Of a DNA stretch of 64,000 nucleotides, positions 1 to 9,515 are shown piece by piece. The DNA is from CAYMEV01 sp964389675 [NCBI: uncultured Candidatus Sumerlaeota bacterium]. GTDB lineage: Bacteria; CAYMEV01. The position numbers and the translations under genes are program-made. The notes beneath the pieces were generated by a model. That model saw only the letters and a list, made by a program, of their open reading frames with translations. It was not told where the DNA came from and did not search any database. Positions within the stretch are counted from its first letter, which is position 1. The number at the start of each line of letters is the position of its first letter. The stretch is taken from contig CAYMEV010000009.1 of NCBI GenBank assembly GCA_964389675.1, positions 47,680 through 111,679 of the forward strand, read 5' to 3'.

Positions 1-864
1 GGGCAAAGGCAAGTGCATCAGCGCAACGGTTCACCCCCACATGCGTGGGGAATATTCATAGTACTCGCCGATCCTTTTGATGTGCGTCCGGTTCACCCCC
101 ACATGCGTGGGGAATATATTATATATCTCCTTTATTTAGTTTATTATTCCGGTTCACCCCCACATGCGTGGGGAATATGCAATGCAGTGCGCCAGGGTGT
201 TCATGGAAAACGGTTCACCCCCACATGCGTGGGGAATATGGTTCCCTGAAATATGCGTATGCGTCGCCGTCCGGTTCACCCCCACATGCGTGGGGAATAT
301 CAAAAAGGGCAAAGGCAAGTGCATCAGCGCAACGGTTCACCCCCACATGCGTGGGGAATATGTCCCAATCACCAGGTACAGGGTCGCCGTCGTCGGTTCA
401 CCCCCACATGCGTGGGGAATATGTTACAAACTACTTATAGATTAGCTAATGGGTCGGTTCACCCCCACATGCGTGGGGAATATTATATGAGCTCACATTT
501 GACAGCAACGGCAGCCGGTTCACCCCCACATGCGTGGGGAATATTATAGCGAGTACAAGCCTCGGTTGCCATGGTCGCAACGATGTACCACTGGTTCACC
601 CCCACATGCGTGGGGAATATTGCTGTATCTCTGCGAGCCGTGTGTCCATGTTCGGTTCACCCCCACATGCGTGGGGAATATTTTTCATTATTTCTGACCG
701 TCTGCCAGATTGACGGTTCACCCCCACATGCGTGGGGAATATGCTTTGACCTGCGTCATATCTGACTTTTGTATCGGTTCACCCCCACATGCGTGGGGAA
801 TATTCCAGTAATTTGGGAGGTATCGCCATATAGCTCGGTTCACCCCCACATGCGTGGGGAATAT
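1..864 (-). CRISPR. Type I-E CRISPR array, open at left edge
   Basis: Fourteen 29-bp repeats start at 27, 89, 150, 211, 272, 333, 394, 455, 516, 592, 653, 714, 775 and 836. On the plus strand each begins CGGTTCACCCCC and ends GTGGGGAATAT, so the minus strand carries the type I-E form, with a CCCCACGCATGTGGGG stem and a GAACCG 3' end. Transcription should therefore run on the minus strand, away from cas2. The repeats are identical except that the first plus-strand base is T instead of C at 592. Spacers are 32 nt, apart from 33 nt at 56-88 and 47 nt at 545-591. The window starts inside a spacer, so the array continues to the left. The 26 spacer bases at 1-26 are repeated at 307-332. Confidence 0.99.
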
Positions 865-906
865 ACTGCTTTTTAATAGACTTATATCATTTCCCCTATT
901 CTAAAT
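865..906 (-). promoter_or_regulatory. CRISPR leader region
   Basis: This is the 42-bp AT-rich stretch between the cas2 stop codon and the leader-proximal repeat. In type I-E systems new spacers enter at this end and the array promoter lies in the leader. The interval is short for a leader, so it may extend into the cas2 3' end, or the array may be co-transcribed with the cas genes. I see no clear promoter within it. Confidence 0.6.
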
Positions 907-1185
907 TTATTTTTTTGGAATATGCACCAGTTTCAATCCCTCATAGTCAATAATATTTCTTTTGGTTGCTCCCCAAAATTCAACATCAAAACCCTGTTCC
1001 TTCTGAGCAGAATATATCATTATACATCCACCATCTTTTGTCTTGCTACAGATTTTCTGCCATAATTTTTCTCTTACAGCCGCTGATATTGTTCCTAAAA
1101 ATATGCCCGTATGGGGCTCGATCATCCATCGAGTTATTTCACCTCTTAATGAGGATGATACTCTTTCAAGAATGAATACTACCAT
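907..1185 (-). CDS. cas2: CRISPR-associated endonuclease Cas2, type I-E
   Basis: This is the small adaptation protein that dimerises between Cas1 dimers to form the spacer-integration complex. The 92-residue product begins MVVFILERVSSSLRGEITRW, with the conserved short beta strand and the LRG..TRW motif of the I-E (Cas2e) subfamily, and this is the usual length. Its start overlaps the end of cas1 by 20 bp, which implies translational coupling. It is the last cas gene before the array, the standard I-E position. The identity is secure from sequence and order. Confidence 0.96.
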   Translation of the reverse strand: MVVFILERVSSSLRGEITRWMIEPHTGIFLGTISAAVREKLWQKICSKTKDGGCIMIYSAQKEQGFDVEFWGATKRNIIDYEGLKLVHIPKK

Positions 1186-2101
1186 TTACTTCCTTATTTT
1201 CCTCTTCCGGGTCCCACAGGGGAGCTGGGCAACAAGGATCAAGATTGTAGTCTAATGTGCTGATAGGAATAACCTCAGCTTGTTCAACATTCAGACAGTC
1301 CTCTATATCAAGTACAATTCTTTTTAATATTCTATTGCGTTTGAAAATATCTCTACACCTCATTCGCACTGTTTTCTCAATTCCGTGCTCATTTTCAGCA
1401 GCAGCCATAAATGACACCGGAATACTAATTTCCGTTTTATATAGATCCGCTATATCATAAACAAAAGATAATTGTTTTCCTGTGTGAATAAAACCTAATG
1501 CAGGAGAATAACCTAATGAAACAATTGAAGCATGACATATTCCATAAAGGCAAGAGTTTGCTGCCGATAGCGCCCTGTTCACAGGATCAGAATTGCCCCA
1601 TTGGCTTCTATCATAGTTTCTGCCAGTCCATATTACTTTATATTTTTTTGATGCATCTTGATAGGCATTTCGGATTCTTAATCCTTCCTTTCCTCTTATT
1701 TCCTGTATTGTACAATCTTGAGGGAGTATTTCATCAAACCTTTTCTTATACATTCTCATAACAACCTGTAGCCTTTTTGCTTCATCAGAGCATAATTCAG
1801 CTTGTCTTATGATACGGGCAGAGCTATGTGTCTCTCCTATACTAGATGCATATGTCCTAACTCCCTCTTCTCCACACCAAATGACCATACAGCCATTATC
1901 TGCAAGCGCTACAATAGCTGCATGCGTAATCGATGTCCCTGGACCCAGCATCAGGAGAGATAGAGAAGCAATAGGCACAGGAACCTTTCCAGTTTTATCA
2001 TGAAATGCAATTGCTTTTGCCTCTTGATCTATCTTGCAGTGCTCAAGGTATAAATAGCTTAATGAATCCCGAATCTTGGGTAAATCATGAAAGTCATGCA
2101 T
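1166..2101 (-). CDS. cas1: CRISPR-associated endonuclease Cas1, type I-E
   Basis: This is the integrase of spacer acquisition. The 311-residue protein has the I-E N-terminal beta domain (GPGTSITHAAI near 53-63) and the all-alpha catalytic domain. The expected metal ligands are visible: Glu139 in RGKEG, His206 in GFIHTGKQ and Asp216/Asp219 in FVYDIADL. GGAGGT stands a few bases before the ATG at 2101 and supports that start. It follows cas6e directly and overlaps cas2. Together with a complete Cas2 and array, it suggests that adaptation is functional. Confidence 0.97.
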   Translation of the reverse strand: MHDFHDLPKIRDSLSYLYLEHCKIDQEAKAIAFHDKTGKVPVPIASLSLLMLGPGTSITHAAIVALADNGCMVIWCGEEGVRTYASSIGETHSSARIIRQAELCSDEAKRLQVVMRMYKKRFDEILPQDCTIQEIRGKEGLRIRNAYQDASKKYKVIWTGRNYDRSQWGNSDPVNRALSAANSCLYGICHASIVSLGYSPALGFIHTGKQLSFVYDIADLYKTEISIPVSFMAAAENEHGIEKTVRMRCRDIFKRNRILKRIVLDIEDCLNVEQAEVIPISTLDYNLDPCCPAPLWDPEEENKEVNGSIHS

Positions 2102-2103
2102 AT

Positions 2104-2754
2104 CTACCTCCGATAAGGCGCTATTGAGAGAAGCCCAAACCCGAATGCCTTTGCGCTACCAATTCCTGATTTCAGAGTTGAAATAAATTTCTGTTTATCA
2201 GTTACCCTTATAATACCTTCAAATATAACAGAGAAATATCTTTTTGCATTTTCATCATCCTTGAACTTTTTTGATTCAATAATGCCCTGAGGAATAATTG
2301 AAATATTTAATATTTTAAACCCGGCTTTATCGCTTTTCCTTACCAGCCAGTCATATTGTTCCTTTTCTTTATACAGCCCAATTCTCTTACCATTATCTTT
2401 CCTGCGCTTGGTTGGGTTTGCCTGAAGACGAAAGTGAAAAAGATCTCTGGTATTAATATTCTCAAATGAGGCATGAATATTTTTAGTAATTGGGTTTGTA
2501 TCATCAGTTCTTAACAGATAATTAGTGTTTTTTCCGTTTATACAGCTCCAGTCAGGCTCTTTGTCTGATTGTATAAGCAGAACAGGAATACCTGTTTTAT
2601 GATTAACATCAACGCGAAAAAGGACTCTACCCGGCCCACCTGCCTCTTTTTCCGGAAAAGCTCTTAGCAGAGTCCTGTGCATTTCATAAGGGTTTATTAT
2701 TTCTTTTCTGACCTGATTTGATTTTGGGTTTAAAATAAGCTTAGAAAGATACAT
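2104..2754 (-). CDS. cas6e: crRNA endonuclease Cas6e (CasE/Cse3)
   Basis: This enzyme cuts the pre-crRNA at the base of the repeat hairpin and stays on the crRNA as the head of Cascade. The 216-residue protein has a Cas6e-like N terminus, with Tyr23 and His26 in NPYEMHRTLLRAF matching the catalytic His region. The C-terminal glycine-rich loop is GSAKAFGFGLLSIAPYR. Its ATG shares one base with the cas5 stop (TAATG). The repeats here have a strong GTGGGG stem, as expected for a Cas6e substrate. Confidence 0.96.
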   Translation of the reverse strand: MYLSKLILNPKSNQVRKEIINPYEMHRTLLRAFPEKEAGGPGRVLFRVDVNHKTGIPVLLIQSDKEPDWSCINGKNTNYLLRTDDTNPITKNIHASFENINTRDLFHFRLQANPTKRRKDNGKRIGLYKEKEQYDWLVRKSDKAGFKILNISIIPQGIIESKKFKDDENAKRYFSVIFEGIIRVTDKQKFISTLKSGIGSAKAFGFGLLSIAPYRR

Positions 2755-3479
2755 TATTTAATGCCCTCCCCTTCCTCATATTTTAGAGCAGATTTTTCTA
2801 TCCATTTCGTTGTTATATATCGTACGCAGTATTTTCTGTCAGAGATCTCAAAGCTCTCAGGATTATCCATTCTAGTCTCTTCGCCTTCTCCATATTTTGT
2901 TTCAAAAATAAGGCGAATTCTATCAGGTATTAAATGATCATTTTTATAAATATATTTAGGAAAAGGATGTTTCCTAAGCGCTGACTCAAGGGAATCTGAT
3001 ACTATTCCTCCCCTTTCTTCTGATATAAGGATAGGAATTGAAGGAACAAAAGATTTTCTGCCTAAAAATATCGGAAACTTAGGAGACATAATAGCACTAT
3101 ATATTCTTTTAAGAAAATCCCTATCTCCTTCAAGTCCAACAAGAAAATCAGCATCCGATAGATAATAACGGCGAGAAACAACAGTATCTGCACTGCTATT
3201 ATCGGATTTAATAACCCCATATTTTTTTTCACCTGGAATCTTGCCTCCTCCAGCGGTGTGAAAATCTTTTAGAATATGCCCTTCTTTATTGACCCTTACC
3301 CCCATCCGAAGAGCAGTTAGATTATCCAGGGGCTCATTGCGCTTTTGGCCAAGGCAGGCTGCTATTATACCTAATATCCCGCTTTTTGAAGGTTCCCGTT
3401 CCGTATCCCGTACCAGAAAACGGCTTCGGGTTCCCCAGGATTGCATGGGGGCTGCAATACGCATCAACAAAACATTCAT
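2754..3479 (-). CDS. cas5e: Cascade subunit Cas5e (CasD)
   Basis: This is the Cascade subunit that holds the 5' handle of the crRNA. The family N terminus is visible as RIAAPMQSWGTRSRF, followed by the TEREPSKSGILGIIAACLG block typical of Cas5e. I place the start at the ATG at 3479 because GAGGTG lies a few bases upstream and the homologous block begins there. The frame is open nine codons further upstream to 3506. The 241-residue length fits the family. The start lies inside the 3' end of cas7e, so translation is coupled. Confidence 0.94.
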   Translation of the reverse strand: MNVLLMRIAAPMQSWGTRSRFLVRDTEREPSKSGILGIIAACLGQKRNEPLDNLTALRMGVRVNKEGHILKDFHTAGGGKIPGEKKYGVIKSDNSSADTVVSRRYYLSDADFLVGLEGDRDFLKRIYSAIMSPKFPIFLGRKSFVPSIPILISEERGGIVSDSLESALRKHPFPKYIYKNDHLIPDRIRLIFETKYGEGEETRMDNPESFEISDRKYCVRYITTKWIEKSALKYEEGEGIK

Positions 3480-3495
3480 TTCTAACACCTCAGAA

Positions 3496-4665
3496 CTAAT
3501 TAACAACGGAAATAACTGATTCTATTAACTCTTCGATGTTTTCTTTCTTCTCTTTTATGTTTTCTATTTTGCAGTTGCCAGGAATAAGGCTGTATACCAT
3601 TTTTGAAATTCCATCAGACCCATATACAGATAATATTTTACCCCAGTATTTATCAATTTCTTCAATAGATCTTTCAATTAGGCTTTTTTTGCTAAACTCA
3701 TCTGGAATCACTGGAAATGCAAACGCATTTGCCAGATTTGCTGGCATTCCTGTATCGCGGACAACAATAAATAAAAAATCAGGCCTATTATTATTTGCGA
3801 AAGACGTTATTTTACCTGTTGGAACAGCAGCTATAGATGCACGGATAAAAGCCTCAAGAGTTCTTTTGGACAAACCTGGTTCTGTCTTATCGTTTTCGTT
3901 TAGGTTTTCTTTTAGCTGTTCAAAATCTACAAGAGAATAACGGTAGTAGCATGATGAATTACACTCTATTGTGCCCATCATGTCTGCACCTATCTCAGTA
4001 TCTTTCTCAAGCAGATCATCCATTGCAGTATAAAAATCCATTTCCATATCAATTTTATTAGTAGAGATTGCATGTGCGACCTGACATGCGGCATCAACAT
4101 GTGCTTTCGGAACTTCTGCCACCATCCTTCCAAACAATGCAATACCTGGAGAAAGAGAATCATACTTGGGCTCTTCCCAAATTTTTTTTAAGTCTTTTTT
4201 CAGTTTATTAATTTTTTCTTTATTGTTCTTTTTGTCTCCATTTAATGCTGTTAATCTATTACATATTTCATTTGTTTCATTATAGCGCTCTTTTAATTGT
4301 TCAGCAATGGCTTTAATCTCATCCTGACCTAAATATAAAAGAACTTTGGTCTTTTCTCCCTTATCATCCTGTAATGCACTCCAGAAAAGTTCTATATATA
4401 TTTCTATCATCCCATCATATATATCGCCTTGAGAACTCAATTCATCTTTAACTGCTTTTTTCAATCTTTTAGTTCTAATATCAAATAAATCATTATCAAT
4501 AATTCGTCTAAATTCGGGGTTCCATCTGATAGCCCGTTTAATACATTGAGATGATATCCTTGATCTTCTATACCCGCCAAACTCACAGGTTTTAGGAGTA
4601 TTTGTATCATCTCTATTTAAGCATGAAATAGGGAAATTCTGTAAAATGTGCAGTTCAATAAACAT
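3496..4665 (-). CDS. cas7e: Cascade backbone subunit Cas7e (CasC/Cse4)
   Basis: Six copies of this RAMP protein form the crRNA-binding filament of Cascade. The 389-residue protein starts with a typical Cas7e segment (FIELHILQNFPISCLNRDD, then TPKTCEFGGYRRSRISSQC). The middle has AHVDAACQVAHAIST and the C-terminal part has a glycine-poor RAMP fold. Residues about 135-165 form a Lys/Asn/Glu-rich stretch that may be a flexible insertion. GGAGG precedes the ATG. It lies between cse2 and cas5e in the usual order. Confidence 0.95.
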   Translation of the reverse strand: MFIELHILQNFPISCLNRDDTNTPKTCEFGGYRRSRISSQCIKRAIRWNPEFRRIIDNDLFDIRTKRLKKAVKDELSSQGDIYDGMIEIYIELFWSALQDDKGEKTKVLLYLGQDEIKAIAEQLKERYNETNEICNRLTALNGDKKNNKEKINKLKKDLKKIWEEPKYDSLSPGIALFGRMVAEVPKAHVDAACQVAHAISTNKIDMEMDFYTAMDDLLEKDTEIGADMMGTIECNSSCYYRYSLVDFEQLKENLNENDKTEPGLSKRTLEAFIRASIAAVPTGKITSFANNNRPDFLFIVVRDTGMPANLANAFAFPVIPDEFSKKSLIERSIEEIDKYWGKILSVYGSDGISKMVYSLIPGNCKIENIKEKKENIEELIESVISVVN

Positions 4666-4689
4666 ATTTTATTCCTCCATATTATTTAA

Positions 4690-5220
4690 TCATTTTGTTT
4701 CTTCAGTTGACCAATAGGATTTTGCCCAATTCTTCTGGACCTTTTTTTCTGAGTCATCCCATCTGATAATATCCCAAAGCAGAACTTTAAAATCAATAGG
4801 GATATCTAATGATTTACCAAGTGAGACAGCGTGCCTTAAATGCCTGAATAGTTCATCATAATGAGAATTAAGAAGTGCTAAAAAGCGCTTTTCTATACTT
4901 TCTGAATCTTTTTTTTTATTTGAAATTTTCTTAAAATAAGATCCGAGATTTCTTATTTTATTATTTTCAGGTTTCTGGTGAGCAGCAAAAAGAGCAGCTA
5001 CCATAAAGAATGCATTCTGGTCTTTCTCTTTTTCTATTCCTTCTATTCTTGGAATCACGAATGGAAACATATCAATACATGTACCCGGATCTTTCCCCAG
5101 GCCTCTTTTAAGCTTTGCAATCGTAGCCCTCGCGCTGGAATCACGCTGGTTCATTCTATCTAATAAGTTCTCCAGAGACGCAATAAAGGCCGCTATCTTT
5201 TGACTAATATCTGATGCCAT
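4690..5220 (-). CDS. cse2: Cascade small subunit Cse2 (CasB)
   Basis: Cse2 forms a dimer in Cascade that stabilises the R-loop. The 176-residue, helix-rich, basic protein contains the family pattern of RDSSARATIAKLKRGLGKDPG near 27-47 and FFMVAALFAAHQ near 71-82. A purine-rich AAAGGG lies just before the ATG. The gene sits between cse1 and cas7e as in other I-E operons. Length and position agree with the family, although this is the least conserved Cascade protein. Confidence 0.92.
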   Translation of the reverse strand: MASDISQKIAAFIASLENLLDRMNQRDSSARATIAKLKRGLGKDPGTCIDMFPFVIPRIEGIEKEKDQNAFFMVAALFAAHQKPENNKIRNLGSYFKKISNKKKDSESIEKRFLALLNSHYDELFRHLRHAVSLGKSLDIPIDFKVLLWDIIRWDDSEKKVQKNWAKSYWSTEETK

Positions 5221-5254
5221 GTTAAACCCTTTCCTCCTTTTTTATTTTCATCAC

Positions 5255-6802
5255 CTATTTTAATTCTTTTTTAAGCACATATAGCAAAGCTATTTCAGCA
5301 TTTGCAATAGCATTCAGATTTCTACCAGAAGCTTGAAAACCGGATGTAGACTTTTGAAAAGCATTGCGCGCAGACTCTCTCAATGTAGCCTGCCATTTTT
5401 TTTGTTCTTCTTTTTTTTGAGAGGCTGTAGTACATTTTGTAATATTTCCAATAAAGATTTTAAATGGAATTTCTAATGAATTCCAGTATATATGCTCATG
5501 TATCAGGCTTGATAAAAACTTATTAATACTATTTTTATCATTCCTAGACTTGCTTTTTTTGTCTTTATCAGGAAATAAAATAATACGAGAAAATTCTTTC
5601 ATACTATATTTAAGGCATTTATAATAGATATCTTCAGCTTTTGTAATAGCACATTCTAACTGATCTACTAGATTCATATCTTTTAATAAAACTAAAGGAA
5701 ATGGAATATTTTCATGTCTCCAGAACTCCAACTTTGCCTTATCAGAGCAAACCCCCATTACTGATATATTATAGACCTTATTCCATGGAATAATTTCTTT
5801 GGAGGCAAGGTCAGATACCCAGTCGATGATCTTTGGTCTTTCTGTTCTATCATCTGTTCTATTAAATGTTTTAAATAAAGTATGGCTGTCTCTCCATAAT
5901 GACTTTCCCTCTCTGAAAGATAAAGCATATATTCCAGTCTTTTTGTTTTCTCGATAACTTAAAAAAGGATCATTGTGCATATTTTCAATATATAATCCCT
6001 GTGCTAAATAGACATTTTCTACATTTTCTCCATTGGCATCTGGTATTAATCTGATATATCTACTCTGGAGGGTCAGATAATCAATATATCCATTCAGGTT
6101 GTGTTTCCCAGGTTTAATGTTATTATCGATTTCCCATGCAGGAATATCCATATAAGGATCACCTGAAAATGGAATTTCACTATCTAAATCATAGTGATGA
6201 AAGTTTAACATTAAAGTCTCAAATAGATTTTCCCCCATAATAAGAACTGATGCAGTATTTGTTAATGGTGAATCTTTGGTGTGTATTGTGCTGCTTTTCC
6301 CCGCACTGGGAGAATAATTCTGCCTTGCAAGCAATAATCCAGCAGCCTTCTTTGCAGGAATTTTCAGATAATTTTTATCATAATTATGGTCAAATAGAAC
6401 AGCATTATTTCCACTTGATAGATCAAATGCAAGGACACTAACCGGCTGTTTCACACCTTTATTAAATCCTGCTGTCTGATAGAACGGGTATTTATTATCA
6501 AATAGATCGAATCTATTCTTCCATTTAGTTAGATAACATTCTAACTTCGTATTATATAGTTTTCCCTTACCTTTTGCCCACATTGTTTTCCAATCATTTT
6601 TATTCTTTGGCCCATTAAAGGCGCTATGCATTATAGCAAGAAGCAATCTGTGTATTGAAACTGTGACAGGGGGTGATTGGTCAAATACCATAGTAATACA
6701 ATTTGCTTCCCTAAAGACATCTGCTATTCCAAATTCCTTTTTCTTCCCGTTTAAATAACAGGGTATCCATTTTTCATCAATCAGATTAAATGAAGGCACC
6801 AT
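5255..6802 (-). CDS. cse1: Cascade large subunit Cse1 (Cas8e/CasA)
   Basis: This is the large Cascade subunit that recognises the PAM and recruits Cas3. The 515-residue protein opens with the characteristic FNLIDEKWIPC segment. It has the conserved DQSPPVTVSIHRLLLAIMH stretch near 40-60 and a C-terminal four-helix region. AGGAG precedes the ATG. Only 10 bp separate it from cas3, so the two are probably one transcript. Length is typical for Cas8e. Confidence 0.95.
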   Translation of the reverse strand: MVPSFNLIDEKWIPCYLNGKKKEFGIADVFREANCITMVFDQSPPVTVSIHRLLLAIMHSAFNGPKNKNDWKTMWAKGKGKLYNTKLECYLTKWKNRFDLFDNKYPFYQTAGFNKGVKQPVSVLAFDLSSGNNAVLFDHNYDKNYLKIPAKKAAGLLLARQNYSPSAGKSSTIHTKDSPLTNTASVLIMGENLFETLMLNFHHYDLDSEIPFSGDPYMDIPAWEIDNNIKPGKHNLNGYIDYLTLQSRYIRLIPDANGENVENVYLAQGLYIENMHNDPFLSYRENKKTGIYALSFREGKSLWRDSHTLFKTFNRTDDRTERPKIIDWVSDLASKEIIPWNKVYNISVMGVCSDKAKLEFWRHENIPFPLVLLKDMNLVDQLECAITKAEDIYYKCLKYSMKEFSRIILFPDKDKKSKSRNDKNSINKFLSSLIHEHIYWNSLEIPFKIFIGNITKCTTASQKKEEQKKWQATLRESARNAFQKSTSGFQASGRNLNAIANAEIALLYVLKKELK

Positions 6803-6812
6803 TTTTTAACTC

Positions 6813-9515
6813 CTATTTAGTATTGCAATAAACACCACCGAGAGTATCATCCAGTTTGAATTTTAAATTATTATTATTAATCAAAAAACCATCATCATCA
6901 AATACTGCAGGATATAATTTCCTGAGCAGTGCATTATTTTTCCATGCCTCTGGAACCATAACAATATTTATAAAATAATCATAAAGAACAGGGTTGCTTA
7001 TGCTCATTATTCGATTAATTAGATATATAACTGTCTTTTTGTCGGGTATTTTTGTTGGATCAAAACCATTATTTGATCTTAGGCATACTATTCTTATTGA
7101 TGGCCGTTCTGAATAGCGTGTGGATGCCTGAAAGTATTTATGGAGCGTTGGATCATCTTCTTTTAGCTCTGCTTCCGATAAATGATATAGTTCTCCACTG
7201 AAATAAGGGCTTTTGATATATTTATCCTTTGCTTCATTTTTTAACTTCGATTCATTTTCATCATCCTTTTGCTTTAGCTCATTCATATGGTTGACCTCTT
7301 CTGGCTTATTTGAGACATTGTTATCGTTTCCATATACCTTTTCAACAAGGCACTCAATATTATCAGGTATTTTAATGTCACATAGATCCCTTACCACAAG
7401 CCATGTCTTATATAGAATATATTCTGAATATACGTAACTGCTTGATCCGAAATCAGGGAGGTTATTTTCATCTTCTGGAGTTACTATATATAAGACCGGT
7501 TTATTTCCAATGCTTTCTGGTCTTTTTATCTCATAATGCCTTTGAAGCCTTCCGGAGCGCTGCAGAATCAGGTCAATCGGAGCAAGCTCTGTAAACATTA
7601 CATCAAAATCAATATCCAGGCTCTGCTCAACAACCTGAGTTGCCACAAGAATTGCTTTTTCAGGGCGCTTATTTGTCTTAAATCCCCTTTTTCCAAATAA
7701 TTCAATTACCTCCTTTTCAATTTTGTTTCTATCTTCAAATGGAAATCTGGCATGAAACAGCTTCAGGATAATATCTTCTTTAGTATTACATTGTTTGTCA
7801 ATCTCTGATTTTATTTTGCAATAAGCATCTTGTGCCTTTTTAACTGTATTACAGATAAATGCTGCACATCCTCCTTCTTTTATAGATCCAATGATTTTCT
7901 TAGCTAGTTCATCAAGATCTGATGGTAATTTCTTGCATAAAATAATTTTCTTTTGTTTTGTTGAGAAGTTATTGGCTTTGCATTCTGTTTTAGTAAGATA
8001 GGTTATTCTGGGATATTCCACATTATTCGGGCAATTTTGATTATTATTAAGATTGCCATAGGTCCCCTTCTGCCAGCTTTCAATAAGTAACTTTCTTTTT
8101 TCTGAAGGAAGGGTAGCTGATAAAATAATAATATTAGAACCAACTGCTGCAAGCCATTCAATCAACCTTTCTAATAATGTAGTCATATATGTATCATATG
8201 CGTGGACCTCATCAAGAATTACCGTTTTATTTGAAAGGCCGAACAATCTGATAAAGAAATGTTTTGATTGCAGAATGCTCAGTAATGCCTGATCTATTGT
8301 TCCAGCACCATAGGGAGCCAATAATCCTCTCTTCTTATATGAGAACCAGTCTACTGTCTGGGAAGTGCTATGCTTGTCATTGTCATTTTCATCATATATT
8401 CTCTCAGGTTCGAGAGAATTAATCTCATTTTCATCTTTTGCAAGAATAGCATTACCATGAATAAGTTTTAAATCATTATAATTAGAAGTATAAATAATTT
8501 TAAGAAAATCATCTCTAAATCTGTCATACATTGCATTGGCAGTTGCCTGCGTTGGCAGAGCAATATAGGCACCATTCTGGTTTAATTTATGATTCATATA
8601 ATTCATCAGGTAAAAAGCAGCTTCAGTTTTTCCATCTCCCATGGGAGCTTCGATTATAACAAGAGATGCGGAATCTAATCCATTTGAAATTTTAATTATT
8701 TCTTTTTGCAGAGTATTAGCGTCAAAACTAAATAAATCCTTAAACTCACGATTATTATTGCTTTCCCAAGCTTTCCATCTTATATGTTCTATTGCTTTTT
8801 CAGCTTTAATTTTTGCTTCAGCAAAATGAGTTTTAATATCATTCTTACAGCTGTTATATGGAAAAAACTCCTTGGATGAAGCAATCCAATCTGATACAGA
8901 TACCAAGCCAGCAAGAACTATAAAGAAAGAACAGTTTTCTTTGTTCCAATTATAACTCATTTTTAATGAATCAATCTTAAAATTTTTCTTTAAGGCTTTA
9001 AATATTTTTTTAACTGAACATTTCCAGTTACATTCGAGAGATACAAATCTTATTTCTGCTATTCTAATATCTCTGGATGTATGGAATCTACCATGATGAG
9101 CTCCAATAGCAGCTGCAATTTTTTTTGCCCATGACGCACTGATAGATTCATTAAGCAAAAATTCTCTAATAATATATGTAGAATATAGTCCATGATGGCA
9201 ATCAGAGTTTCCTGGGAATTTATATCCCATATTCTCAAGTTTGCTTTTAAATTGAGGGCTCTTTCCCTGAAAATCTGGAGTTGCTTTACCAATATCATGC
9301 AGAGCTGCTAAAAAAGCAATCCGATTCCTAATGGCGGTGCCTCCCTGGTTACCATGCTTAATACTGAATGCATCTGACAAATATCTTTTTAGGCCCTGAG
9401 ATAACGTCATATCCCATAGTTTACATAAAACAGCTGATGTATCTAGCAAATGACGGAATAAAGGGTAATGGCAATTTTTATCAAATTTTCCCCAGAATTC
9501 GTATAGGCAGTTCAT
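6813..9515 (-). CDS. cas3: CRISPR-associated helicase-nuclease Cas3
   Basis: Cas3 is recruited to Cascade-bound DNA and unwinds and degrades it. The 900-residue protein has an N-terminal HD nuclease domain (His22 in FRHLLDT, ALHDIGKATPDF near 70-82, AIGAHHGRFH near 136-145). A superfamily 2 helicase follows: Walker A APMGDGKTEAAF, DEVH box ILDEVHAYD, motif III ILSATLP and motif VI LILQRSGRLQRH. A charged, low-complexity Glu/Lys/Asn stretch near 725-760 lies before the C-terminal domain. It is the first gene of the operon. All catalytic motifs appear intact. Confidence 0.97.
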   Translation of the reverse strand: MNCLYEFWGKFDKNCHYPLFRHLLDTSAVLCKLWDMTLSQGLKRYLSDAFSIKHGNQGGTAIRNRIAFLAALHDIGKATPDFQGKSPQFKSKLENMGYKFPGNSDCHHGLYSTYIIREFLLNESISASWAKKIAAAIGAHHGRFHTSRDIRIAEIRFVSLECNWKCSVKKIFKALKKNFKIDSLKMSYNWNKENCSFFIVLAGLVSVSDWIASSKEFFPYNSCKNDIKTHFAEAKIKAEKAIEHIRWKAWESNNNREFKDLFSFDANTLQKEIIKISNGLDSASLVIIEAPMGDGKTEAAFYLMNYMNHKLNQNGAYIALPTQATANAMYDRFRDDFLKIIYTSNYNDLKLIHGNAILAKDENEINSLEPERIYDENDNDKHSTSQTVDWFSYKKRGLLAPYGAGTIDQALLSILQSKHFFIRLFGLSNKTVILDEVHAYDTYMTTLLERLIEWLAAVGSNIIILSATLPSEKRKLLIESWQKGTYGNLNNNQNCPNNVEYPRITYLTKTECKANNFSTKQKKIILCKKLPSDLDELAKKIIGSIKEGGCAAFICNTVKKAQDAYCKIKSEIDKQCNTKEDIILKLFHARFPFEDRNKIEKEVIELFGKRGFKTNKRPEKAILVATQVVEQSLDIDFDVMFTELAPIDLILQRSGRLQRHYEIKRPESIGNKPVLYIVTPEDENNLPDFGSSSYVYSEYILYKTWLVVRDLCDIKIPDNIECLVEKVYGNDNNVSNKPEEVNHMNELKQKDDENESKLKNEAKDKYIKSPYFSGELYHLSEAELKEDDPTLHKYFQASTRYSERPSIRIVCLRSNNGFDPTKIPDKKTVIYLINRIMSISNPVLYDYFINIVMVPEAWKNNALLRKLYPAVFDDDGFLINNNNLKFKLDDTLGGVYCNTK

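Noticed and set aside
13-765. Overlapping ORFs of 60-98 residues with repeating HPHMRGEY / GSPPHAWG peptides
   Set aside because: They are translations of the CRISPR repeats in three frames and have no ribosome sites.
907-9515. Idea that the cas operon is a new CRISPR subtype
   Set aside because: Gene content, order, motifs and repeat all match standard type I-E.
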